Below, piece by piece: positions 1 to 7,541 of a stretch of DNA of 64,000 nt (within the stretch, counting starts at the first letter, position 1; each line of letters opens with the position of its first letter). This stretch comes from Vibrio pelagius (GTDB lineage Bacteria > Pseudomonadota > Gammaproteobacteria > Enterobacterales > Vibrionaceae), in contig NZ_AP025504.1 in assembly GCF_024347575.1 (NCBI RefSeq), forward strand, positions 1,116,001 to 1,180,000, written 5' to 3'. A model generated the notes under the pieces. The model did not search any database, was not told the DNA's origin, and was given only the letters and a program-made list of their open reading frames with translations. Made by a program: the position numbers and the translations under genes.

Positions 1-359
1 GTTTTAGAGCGAAAGAGTTTGGTGAACAGAGATTTGTATCGCCAACCGAGTGACAATAGATGCTGCGCCAACCTTTTGTTTTCGATGATGGCGACTTCAA
101 TTCCTCGATAGTGGTAAGGCGAGCGTTTTACATACTCGATGAACTCAGTCAGCACACCTTGACTGCGGACAGAGGGGGAGAAGTTCACCGACACAATGCT
201 GAAGCGCTGGCTTCCCACAGGGCAGCGTACGAAGCAATGACCAAACTCGGTGTGTATGGTTTCGGAAAACTCGGGAAACGGTCGAGATTGGTAGGTCTTA
301 GAAAGGGCATCGTATTCAGCACAAAGCTGGTCAAGAAGGTGTTTGGCGTCATCATTCAT
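1..359 (-). CDS. Conserved hypothetical protein, GNAT-like, cut by the window edge
   Basis: An open frame runs without a stop from an ATG at 359 to the left edge of the window (119 codons). A GGAG lies 8 bases before the ATG. The protein begins MNDDAKHLLDQLCAEYDALS and includes SVNFSPSVRSQGVLTEFI and EVAIIENKRLAQHLLSLGW. The R-x-Q-G-V-L stretch followed by an N-x-R-L-A helix resembles the acetyl-CoA-binding part of GNAT acetyltransferases, but no specific family was recognised. The + strand frame at 60-437 is its antisense shadow. The C-terminus is outside the window; the true length is unknown but the fold looks nearly complete. No function is assigned. Confidence 0.7.
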   Translation of the reverse strand, partial: MNDDAKHLLDQLCAEYDALSKTYQSRPFPEFSETIHTEFGHCFVRCPVGSQRFSIVSVNFSPSVRSQGVLTEFIEYVKRSPYHYRGIEVAIIENKRLAQHLLSLGWRYKSLFTKLFRSK

Positions 360-706
360 ACTGGCTACTCCGGATTCGGTCTCGCTGTCTTTCTGATGAC
401 TATTTTAGCGCTGATTACCGGCGTAAATGAGGTATAAAGCGTTACCTATTTTGTTCCGAGTTTTGGCTCTGTGCATCGAGAGATAGTTATGAAAGAGATG
501 AGGTTTACATTGCTTTGAGATTCGCAGAGCCCTTGCCCCTCGTAGTGATGGCGCTCATTGGAAGTCTTTTAAATGCTGTTGAACTAAGGGCGGTGCTCCC
601 CTTTAGCGGATCAAGTTATCGCTTACCATTCAGGGTTTTTACACTCGGTGTAAAGAATTTAGCTTTTTAGTAACTTAATAAATTCGGCTTTGTTTAGAGC
701 ATACAC
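360..706. other. Intergenic region without a recognisable gene
   Basis: These 347 bases lie between the edge gene, which reads leftwards, and the palindromic repeat element. Both strands were scanned for frames with a ribosome binding site and none was convincing. It should hold the promoter of the leftward gene, but no clear -35/-10 pair was picked out. Confidence 0.4.
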
Positions 707-708
707 TA

Positions 709-985
709 GGGCGTGTTGATCTTTCGAGCTGATTTTTGCAGCGAGTTGCTGGGTATTTCTACAAGGCAGAGGTTTTGATGTGTAGCTAGCCTACATGAAA
801 AGCCGATAACGCAGTAGAAATGACCAGCAAACGCTGCCCGAAGGGTTCGGCTAAAAGCGTTTTACTCTTTGTTGAGGGGGATTTGCTTAGAATGACTAGG
901 CTACTTCCCCCTCGCCGCGATTAAAACGCTTTTGACTAGGCGTCCCCATCCGAACAAAACTTAACCACGAAAGGTCAACACGCCC
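709..985. mobile_element. MITE-like palindromic element flanked by TA
   Basis: The ends are inverted repeats: 707-728 reads TAGGGCGTGTTGATCTTTCG onwards, and the complement of 966-987 matches it at 20 of 22 positions. TA dinucleotides flank both ends, as expected for a TA target duplication. Inside, 738-762 pairs with 814-837 (GCAGCG...TTTCTAC arms), and 843-866 pairs with 908-955 (AAAAGCGTTTTA with TTAAAACGCTTTT, GAGGGGG with CCCCCTC). The whole 277-base element can therefore fold as a three-way junction. It has no credible gene; the frame at 896-1153 is a by-product. It looks like a non-autonomous element mobilised by a transposase elsewhere. No second copy was seen in this window. Confidence 0.7.
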
Positions 986-1114
986 TAAAAATAATGTTAA
1001 AGTTTCACGCATTGCCAACATGTCTTCGGTGCCGTAAACGATTGAATCGCATAATGAAGAGGCGCTGATGCGTAGGCTAGATTGGCTAGGAATATCAACG
1101 AGCAAGGAGATTTC

Positions 1115-2500
1115 ATGCTTAATTCTGTAACGGCGAAAGCGGTGATCGATCACGCTCTCTTTTTAGGGGCTGATTTCGCAGAGCTATTCGTTGAACACCA
1201 CCAAACCAGCAGCGTACAAATTGCGTCTGGTGAAGTGGACAAGGTTAACTCGGGCATCGATTTTGGTATCGGTATCCGCCTCTTCTTCGGTCATAAAGTC
1301 CTTTATGGCTACACCAACAGTACCGATGAGAATGAACTAAAACGCGTAACATCCCTGCTGGCGGCAAAAGATAAACGTGAGCAAATTGCTTCTGCAGGTG
1401 CTCTGAATCTGAACCGTTACCCAGTACAGCATGGCTGTCGTATGCCATTGAGCAAAGACGCGAACCTCGATTCAAAAATTGCGTTCTTACTGCAAGTGGA
1501 CAAAGCGGCGCGTGCGGAAAGCGAGTACATCAGCCAGTTTATCGGCAGTGCGCTTCAACGCGAGCAGCAAGTCTCAATCTTCAACTCAGAAGGCCTTCAC
1601 GTTGACGATACTCGCCACTACATTCGTGTTTCGGGTAACACTGTTGCGCAAAAGGGTACTGAGCAGTCTTCTGGTATGGAAGGTCCGGGCGCACTTGCTG
1701 GTTGGGAGTTTAGTGAGCAGTTAGATGCTAAAGAACTTGGTCAAAGTATTGCCCAGCAAGCCCTAATTAAACTGGGTGCGGATGTTTGTCCGTCTGGTGA
1801 AATGCCAGTAGTGATTGGTAATGGTTTTGGTGGAGTTATTTTCCATGAAGCGTGTGGTCACTTACTAGAGACGACTTCTGTTGCTAAGAAAGCGTCTGTA
1901 TTCCATGACCAAATGGGCGAAATGATCGCGCATACCGCGGTAAATGCAGTGGACGATGGCACCATGACCAATGAGTGGGGCTCCATTCACGTTGATGACG
2001 AAGGTATGCCGACACAGCGTACTCAGCTGATCAAAGACGGTAAGCTCACCAGCTTTATGGTCGACAAAATGGGCGGCATGAAAACTGGCTATGAACCGAC
2101 GGGATCGGGTCGTCGTCAAAACTACAAGTTCGCGCCAACGTCTCGTATGCGTAATACCTTCATTGAAGAGGGTGAACATACTCTTGATGAGATGTTCGCA
2201 GGTATTGAACGCGGTATCTACGCGAAGAAGCTGGGCGGAGGTTCTGTTCAGCCGGGCACTGGAGAATTTAACTTTGCGGTCCGTGAAGCTTACTTGATTG
2301 AGAATGGTAAGGTCACCAAGCCATTGAAGACAGCGACTTTGATTAGCACTGGCCCTAAAGTGCTGAAAGAGATCAGCATGGTTGGAAAAGATATGGCGTT
2401 AGCACCGGGCATGTGTGGTTCGGTGAGTGGTTCGGTACCGACGACGGTTGGTCAACCTACGTTGAAGGTCGATAACATCCTAGTAGGAGGCGGTAACTAA
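1115..2500 (+). CDS. TldD-family metalloprotease subunit, chromosomal paralogue
   Basis: A 461-residue protein of the TldD/PmbA family. TldD and TldE form a heterodimeric zinc protease that degrades unfolded peptides and, in enterobacteria, matures microcin B17 and degrades CcdA. The zinc motif HEACGH is at residues 244-249 and a conserved Cys is at 434 in APGMCGSVSGS, as in TldD rather than TldE. The start is ATG 1115, preceded by AAGGAGA; a TTG 33 bases upstream keeps the frame open but has no ribosome site. The stop overlaps the start of the partner gene by one base (TAATG), so the two are co-translated. Vibrios normally carry a canonical tldD/tldE set on the main chromosome, so this pair may be a paralogue; that is inference from the replicon assignment. 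Confidence 0.85.
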   Translation: MLNSVTAKAVIDHALFLGADFAELFVEHHQTSSVQIASGEVDKVNSGIDFGIGIRLFFGHKVLYGYTNSTDENELKRVTSLLAAKDKREQIASAGALNLNRYPVQHGCRMPLSKDANLDSKIAFLLQVDKAARAESEYISQFIGSALQREQQVSIFNSEGLHVDDTRHYIRVSGNTVAQKGTEQSSGMEGPGALAGWEFSEQLDAKELGQSIAQQALIKLGADVCPSGEMPVVIGNGFGGVIFHEACGHLLETTSVAKKASVFHDQMGEMIAHTAVNAVDDGTMTNEWGSIHVDDEGMPTQRTQLIKDGKLTSFMVDKMGGMKTGYEPTGSGRRQNYKFAPTSRMRNTFIEEGEHTLDEMFAGIERGIYAKKLGGGSVQPGTGEFNFAVREAYLIENGKVTKPLKTATLISTGPKVLKEISMVGKDMALAPGMCGSVSGSVPTTVGQPTLKVDNILVGGGN

Positions 2501-3843
2501 TGAGCCAAGAACAACAACTTCTTAATGCCGTTGAATACGTACTTGCTGAAGCGAAACGCCAAGGTGCGGAAGCAGACGTTATCGTTAACAGCAGTAATAG
2601 TTTCTCGCTTAAAGCGAACCAAGGCCAGCTTGATGAATATAAAGTGAGCTCAAGCCAAGTTCTGGGTGTGCGTGTGGTCAAAGATGCACGTGTCGCGACC
2701 AGTTACTCGGAATCGCTAGAGCAACCAAGCCTTGATCTACTGCTGACGAATGCATTGCAGAGTGCTCGTTTTTCTAAGCAGGATGAGCATCAAACCATCA
2801 GTTGTGTAAGCAGCACAATTACGACGGATGTGGCTGAGATTGCTCAACAAGACACGACGTCAGTTGATGAAAAAATCGAACTCTCTTTGGCACTTGAGCA
2901 AGGTGTAGTGACTCAACCTCATGCGAAGAGCTCGCCTTACAATGGTTACAGCGATGGTGAGTCTCAATTGATCATCGCTAACACTCAAGGTTCTCTGTGT
3001 AAGCATTTTGAGCGTTCATTTAACTGTTATGCCTACACGTTATTTGAGAAAGATGGTAAGCAGTCGATGGCGGGTAAAATGTCAGTAGGTCGTCGCTTCG
3101 ATGAACTAAAGCCAGCGTACTGTATTGAACAAGGTTATAACCTAGCACGAGATCTGCTTGATGGTGCGCCAGTTGCTACTGGGAACTACTCAGCTATTTT
3201 CCACATCAATGCGCTTAGCAGCTTGTTCGGCGCGTTTGGTAGTGCATTTTCTGGTGTGAGTGCTATGAAAGGCATTACGCCACTCGCCGACAAGCTAGGT
3301 CAAGGTATCGCGAGTGAACTATTGTCGTTCACCGATAAAGCGTATATGCCGAATGGCATGGCGATCGCGGGCTTTGATAGCGAAGGCTTTGCGACTCAAG
3401 ACAATGCGATTATTGTCGATGGTCAGTTAAATACACTACTTCATAACAGCCAAACAGCGAGCTACCTAGGTGCAACATCGACAGCAAGTGCTGCGCGTGG
3501 TGCTAAGTCGAGCCTTGATGTATCAGCAAACCATCGTGTGATTGCAACAGGTCAAAGTAGCGTAACAGAAGTGAAAGCGGGCGAGTACTTAGAGCTGGTG
3601 GAACTGCAAGGCGTCCATTCGGGAGCAGATGCGGTGAGCGGTGACTTCTCATTTGGTGCGAGTGGTTTCTTGTGTCGAGATGGTGAACGAGTCCAACCTG
3701 TTCGCGGTATTACGGTTGCGGGTAACTTCTACAAGATGCTTAAAGAAATTGATGCTGTAGGTAATAGCCAACTCAGCAATGATAGCCGCACCTTTTTTGC
3801 TCCAGATGTGCGCTTCGCGCGTCTAAGCATTGGTGGTAAGTAG
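2500..3843 (+). CDS. TldE/PmbA-family partner subunit
   Basis: A 447-residue member of the TldD/TldE superfamily. It lacks an HExxxH motif, which is the mark of TldE (PmbA), the non-zinc subunit that pairs with TldD to close the protease chamber. Conserved family segments are visible: GVRVVKDARVATSYSE near residue 65, a central region ending ALSSLFGAFGSAFSG near 240, and the C-terminal GASGFLCRDGERVQPVRGIT segment. The ATG overlaps the stop of the upstream tldD-like gene by one base, which implies coupled translation and a 1:1 complex. A hairpin terminator follows at 3916-3944, so the two genes form a complete two-gene operon. Confidence 0.85.
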   Translation: MSQEQQLLNAVEYVLAEAKRQGAEADVIVNSSNSFSLKANQGQLDEYKVSSSQVLGVRVVKDARVATSYSESLEQPSLDLLLTNALQSARFSKQDEHQTISCVSSTITTDVAEIAQQDTTSVDEKIELSLALEQGVVTQPHAKSSPYNGYSDGESQLIIANTQGSLCKHFERSFNCYAYTLFEKDGKQSMAGKMSVGRRFDELKPAYCIEQGYNLARDLLDGAPVATGNYSAIFHINALSSLFGAFGSAFSGVSAMKGITPLADKLGQGIASELLSFTDKAYMPNGMAIAGFDSEGFATQDNAIIVDGQLNTLLHNSQTASYLGATSTASAARGAKSSLDVSANHRVIATGQSSVTEVKAGEYLELVELQGVHSGADAVSGDFSFGASGFLCRDGERVQPVRGITVAGNFYKMLKEIDAVGNSQLSNDSRTFFAPDVRFARLSIGGK

Positions 3844-3915
3844 CATTGGCGCCAAATAGCGGTCTGACAGCTACTTAGGCGATTTAGCTAAGAAAATTAG
3901 CAGCACCAAAACGAC

Positions 3916-3944
3916 AAAGAGGACTTAATGAGTCCTCTTTTTAA
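3916..3944 (+). terminator. Rho-independent terminator of the tldD/tldE operon
   Basis: A perfect 10-base stem (AAAGAGGACT at 3916-3925 with AGTCCTCTTT at 3931-3940) encloses a 5-base loop and runs into a T tract. It lies 73 bases after the tldE-like stop codon. Confidence 0.85.
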
Positions 3945-3970
3945 TTCTATACGGCTTAATGTGATAGTAA

Positions 3971-4549
3971 TCAGTCAGCCATTTCTGGCTCAAGCACTTC
4001 GCTGATGCATGCGCGGCTGATGTCTTCGTTGATATACGCCATGCCGAGCTTATTTTGGTAGTCCATACGATCTGCGGAGCGAAGATCAATATCCGGTCCT
4101 TCAATACCACACTCTTGGTATACCTTAGCTAAGTGCGCCATGAAGTTTTCGCCGATGCTCATCATTAATAGGCTCATTGCACCCACGTCCGGTCTTACTT
4201 TCGCTCGTTGCTTTTCTGATAAGTTAACCGCCAGTACGATAGGTTGCTCATCACCTTCGAAACGTACGCTACGTTCACGCACCGTTTGTTGTGCCCAGTA
4301 GTAAGCCAACTCTTTACTTTGAGTCAGGAATACAGGCTCAGTCGATTCGGTGTAGTTATTGCCAATCGTGGCCATTGTTTTCTGCGCTGCTTCATTCAGT
4401 GCTTTGTCTCCAGAGCGTTTCAGCCCTTGACCTTTAATGGAAGCAAGTAAGGCTGAAGAGGTCCCGTGATACCAAATATCACCGGTTGCAAAGCCATCGT
4501 CAGTTAGCAGTTCTTTTGCATCTTGTAAGTAGGTAGGTACAGAAGTCAT
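3971..4549 (-). CDS. Conserved hypothetical protein with HGTS motif, possibly ADP-ribosyltransferase-like
   Basis: A 192-residue protein when started at ATG 4549 (MTSVPTYLQDAKELL), which has GAGAG upstream; the frame stays open to 4654 but that earlier ATG has no ribosome site. The N-terminal half carries DIWYHGTSSALLASIKGQGL, resembling the nucleotide-binding strand of PARP/KptA-type ADP-ribosyltransferases (Y-H-G-T-S followed by a helix ending in G-L). The segment EPVFLTQSKELAYYWA could be the second conserved strand. The catalytic Glu was not pinned down, so this is a fold-level suggestion only. It has no signal peptide or membrane segment and stands alone, convergent with the tldE-like gene and downstream of aceA on the same strand. 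From memory similar hypothetical proteins occur in other vibrios. Confidence 0.55.
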   Translation of the reverse strand: MTSVPTYLQDAKELLTDDGFATGDIWYHGTSSALLASIKGQGLKRSGDKALNEAAQKTMATIGNNYTESTEPVFLTQSKELAYYWAQQTVRERSVRFEGDEQPIVLAVNLSEKQRAKVRPDVGAMSLLMMSIGENFMAHLAKVYQECGIEGPDIDLRSADRMDYQNKLGMAYINEDISRACISEVLEPEMAD

Positions 4550-4693
4550 AGGCACTCTCAACAACATGAATGGTATTAGTTTAGCCAGAAGAGCGGGAAG
4601 GAACAGTGGCTTATCACGCAAATCTGGCTTTTGAAAAAATCGCGTTTTATTCATTTGATACCAAGCTTTCGGGGGATAAAAGCTTAGTAAGAT

Positions 4694-4732
4694 GAGCTTC
4701 CTCTCTCACCAGGAGAAGAAGAGAGGAAGCTC
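4694..4732 (-). terminator. Hairpin downstream of aceA
   Basis: A 13-base perfect stem (GAGCTTCCTCTCT at 4694-4706 with its complement at 4720-4732) lies 10 bases after the aceA stop. There is no strong T tract, so it may protect the transcript end rather than act alone as a terminator. Confidence 0.6.
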
Positions 4733-4741
4733 GTTAAGCGA

Positions 4742-6340
4742 TTAGTCAAATTGGTGTGAAGTATTCAACTCACCTGCAGCTTTCAGCGCGTTCTCACCTG
4801 CAAAGTACTCTTTGTGATCATCACCCATGTCTGAACCAGACATGTTTTGGTGTTTAACACAAGCAATGCCTTGGCGAATCTCTTTACGTTGAACGTTTGC
4901 AACATAGCCCAGCATACCTTGGTCGCCGAAGTACTCTTTCGCTAGGTTATCTGTAGATAGCGCAGCAGTGTGGTACGTTGGTAGCGTGATTAGGTGGTGG
5001 AAAATACCAGCTTCACGAGATGCATCTGCTTGGAATGTGCGGATCTTTTCGTCAGCACGCTTAGACAATTCAGTTTCGTCGTATTCAGCACTCATTAGGT
5101 TAGCGCGGTCGTATGCAGAAACGTCTTCACCAGCTTCAACCATTGCATCGTATGCTTGTTGACGGAAGTTGAGTGTCCAGTTGAATGATGGAGAGTTGTT
5201 GTAAACCAGTTTCGCATTAGGGTGTACTGCTCGAACGCCGTCCATCATCTCTTTGATTTGACCAATGTGTGGTTTCTCAGTCTCAATCCAAAGTAGGTCA
5301 GCACCAGCGTTGATTGCTTCAATACAGTCAAATACACAGCGGTCTTCACCCGTACCTTGACGGAATTGGTATAGGCCTGAAGGTAGACGCTTAGGTCGAA
5401 CAAGCTTGCCGTCACGGTTGAAGCAAACGTCGCCTTGCTTCATGTCTGCTACATCTATCTCTTCTACATCTAGGTAAGAGTTGTAGATATCACCTTGGTC
5501 ACCTGGCTCTTTCACTACCGCGATCTCTTTTGTTAGACCTGCACCTTGTGAGTCAGTACGTGCAACGATGATGCCGTTGTCGATGCCTAGCTCTAGGAAA
5601 GCGTAACGAAGTGCACGTAATTTCGCGTGGAAGTCTGCGTGAGGTACCGTTACTTTACCGTCTTGGTGACCACACTGCTTCTCATCCGCTACTTGGTTTT
5701 CAATCTGTAGACAACAAGCACCCGCTTCAATCATCTGCTTAGCCATTAGGTAAGTCGCTTCTGCGTTACCGAAACCTGCATCGATATCCGCAATGATTGG
5801 TACAACGTGTGTTACGTGGTTGTCGATTTTGTCTTGAATAGAGTCTTGTAGATCAACATCACCTGCTTCACGTGCTGCGTCTAATTCACGGAATAGACCA
5901 CCTAGCTCACGAGCATCTGCTTGACGTAGGAATGTGTATAGCTCTTCAACTAGGCCAGCAACGGTTGTTTTTTCGTGCATTGATTGGTCTGGAAGAGGAC
6001 CGAATTCTGAACGTAATGCCGCAACCATCCAACCCGAAAGGTATAGGTAACGACGATCTGTTTTACCGCCAAAATGCTTTTTAATTGAAATCAGCTTTTG
6101 TTGACCGATAAAACCGTGCCAGCAACCCAAAGATTGAGTGTATTGAGAGCTGTCTTTGTCATAAGCCTCCATATCTGCACGCATAATGTCTGCCGTGTAT
6201 TGCGCAATGTCTAGACCGGTTTTGAATTTATTTTGAGCACGCATACGAGCAGCAGATTCAGGGTTGATAGCATCCCATGGAGCACCAGCAGCACGTTTTG
6301 CAACTTCGATCATTTCGATATCTTGTGTGATTTGCGACAT
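4742..6340 (-). CDS. aceA: Isocitrate lyase, large (about 530 residue) type
   Basis: This enzyme cleaves isocitrate to glyoxylate and succinate in the cytoplasm, the first step of the glyoxylate shunt. It has 532 residues, matching the longer subgroup found in Pseudomonas-type isocitrate lyases rather than the 430-residue E. coli form. The active-site signature reads KQCGH with the catalytic Cys at residue 223, instead of KKCGH. Other family segments are IADIDAGFGNAEATYLMAKQ and LVYNNSPSFNWTLNFR. ATG 6340 is preceded by AAGGA. It is divergent from a LysR gene whose product probably controls it, with malate synthase G beyond. Its proximity to the taurine island suggests use in assimilating acetyl-CoA made there. 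Confidence 0.93.
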   Translation of the reverse strand: MSQITQDIEMIEVAKRAAGAPWDAINPESAARMRAQNKFKTGLDIAQYTADIMRADMEAYDKDSSQYTQSLGCWHGFIGQQKLISIKKHFGGKTDRRYLYLSGWMVAALRSEFGPLPDQSMHEKTTVAGLVEELYTFLRQADARELGGLFRELDAAREAGDVDLQDSIQDKIDNHVTHVVPIIADIDAGFGNAEATYLMAKQMIEAGACCLQIENQVADEKQCGHQDGKVTVPHADFHAKLRALRYAFLELGIDNGIIVARTDSQGAGLTKEIAVVKEPGDQGDIYNSYLDVEEIDVADMKQGDVCFNRDGKLVRPKRLPSGLYQFRQGTGEDRCVFDCIEAINAGADLLWIETEKPHIGQIKEMMDGVRAVHPNAKLVYNNSPSFNWTLNFRQQAYDAMVEAGEDVSAYDRANLMSAEYDETELSKRADEKIRTFQADASREAGIFHHLITLPTYHTAALSTDNLAKEYFGDQGMLGYVANVQRKEIRQGIACVKHQNMSGSDMGDDHKEYFAGENALKAAGELNTSHQFD

Positions 6341-6372
6341 AACTATTCCTTAGTTTCACGTGGGGTATGTTT

Positions 6373-6430
6373 GCCAAATTTGGCTTGGATTAAAACTTTG
6401 CTATGGACAAAGAATAATCACACATGTGAT
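6373..6430. promoter_or_regulatory. Two palindromes in the aceA/LysR divergent promoter region
   Basis: GCCAAATTTGGC at 6373-6384 is a perfect 12-base palindrome. ATCACACATGTGAT at 6417-6430 has 6-base inverted arms around two bases. Both sit in the 131-base gap between divergent aceA and the LysR gene. The first has the T-N11-A look of LysR operators. They are candidate operators for that regulator; nothing in the sequence proves which protein binds. Confidence 0.45.
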
Positions 6431-6471
6431 AATTTTGTTAATTTATAGTTATTATATTCGGTATTTTTTAT

Positions 6472-7425
6472 ATGAATATTGCTCGTATAGACCTTAATCT
6501 ACTTGTGTATTTAGACATGTTATTGCGAGAGCGAAACGTGACTCGTGCAGCCAAACAATTGGGTATTACTCAGCCAGCAATGAGTAATGGACTTCGTCGA
6601 TTACGCGACCTTTTGGAGGATCCATTATTGGTAAGAACCAGTGAAGGGATGATACCAACGGAGCGTGCTCAAAAGCTTCAGCCGTTGATTCGAAATATCT
6701 TGGCTAATGTAGAGAAGACATTGCAGCCAACCACCGAATTCCGGGCCGAGGACAGCGAACGCGTGTTCCGAATCATGGCGAGCGACTACGCAGAATCGAC
6801 CATTATTCAGCCATTATTAAGAAGGCTAAGTGAGATCGCTCCGAAGATTCGCCTCGATATTATGACACCCAGTGACGTGAGCTATCAGGACGTAGAACAG
6901 GGCACCGTTGATATTATTATCAACCGTTTTGACAACATCCCTCAGTCCTTCCATCAGATGAGCCTTTGGCACGACGGGTTCTCCTGTTTGTTCAGTTGTG
7001 ACAACCCAATTGCCGATGACTTTAGCCTTTTGTCGTATTTAAAAGCTCAACATATTTGGGTAAGTAAGACGGGAATGGGTACTGGCGTCGGGATCAACCC
7101 AAGTGAAGCACAGAAATTGGGGTGGATAGATGAGGCACTAATGCGAATCGGTAAAACGAGAAACATTACTGTATTCACGCGACATTATTTGTCGGCCATT
7201 CTCTTCGCCCAACAGAAGAATCTGATTTTGACGATTCCAACAAAGGCCGCTCAACTGCAAAGGGATAACCCTAATTTGCTGATCAAGCCTGCGCCATTTG
7301 CCATTGAACCTTTTGAGGTGAAGATGGCATGGAGTCCGTTATTGCAGAGTAATCCCGACCATCAATGGATGCGTCGTTTGATTAAAAGTGTCGCTAGTGA
7401 AATAGAGAGCGGCGTGACAGGATAG
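6472..7425 (+). CDS. LysR-family regulator, probable controller of aceA/glcB
   Basis: A 317-residue LysR-type transcriptional regulator. The N-terminal winged helix-turn-helix is clear (LLRERNVTRAAKQLGITQPA, residues about 17-36, then SNGLRRLRDLLEDPLLVRTS), followed by a substrate-binding-like effector domain from about residue 90. It sits between and is divergent from aceA, with glcB 116 bases downstream on its own strand. This arrangement is typical of a LysR protein regulating its neighbours, probably in response to a C2 or glyoxylate-related metabolite; the effector is unknown. The ATG at 6472 has a poor ribosome site, so low-level expression is likely. Confidence 0.85.
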   Translation: MNIARIDLNLLVYLDMLLRERNVTRAAKQLGITQPAMSNGLRRLRDLLEDPLLVRTSEGMIPTERAQKLQPLIRNILANVEKTLQPTTEFRAEDSERVFRIMASDYAESTIIQPLLRRLSEIAPKIRLDIMTPSDVSYQDVEQGTVDIIINRFDNIPQSFHQMSLWHDGFSCLFSCDNPIADDFSLLSYLKAQHIWVSKTGMGTGVGINPSEAQKLGWIDEALMRIGKTRNITVFTRHYLSAILFAQQKNLILTIPTKAAQLQRDNPNLLIKPAPFAIEPFEVKMAWSPLLQSNPDHQWMRRLIKSVASEIESGVTG

Positions 7426-7541
7426 CCCCGATTTATGGGTATTTTTTTTATGAATATTCAATATAAATGGCATAAATTAGCTAAATTTTAGTCCGTTACG
7501 TAGTTTATTGAGTAGTCATCGGTTAATTTGAGAGAGATTTT

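Noticed and set aside
60..437. Plus-strand frame of 125 codons
   Set aside because: It lies antisense to the edge gene, which has a better ribosome site and a more protein-like sequence.
896..1153. Minus-strand frame of 85 codons
   Set aside because: It runs through the MITE-like element and the start of the tldD-like gene; it has no ribosome site and its composition reflects the palindromes.
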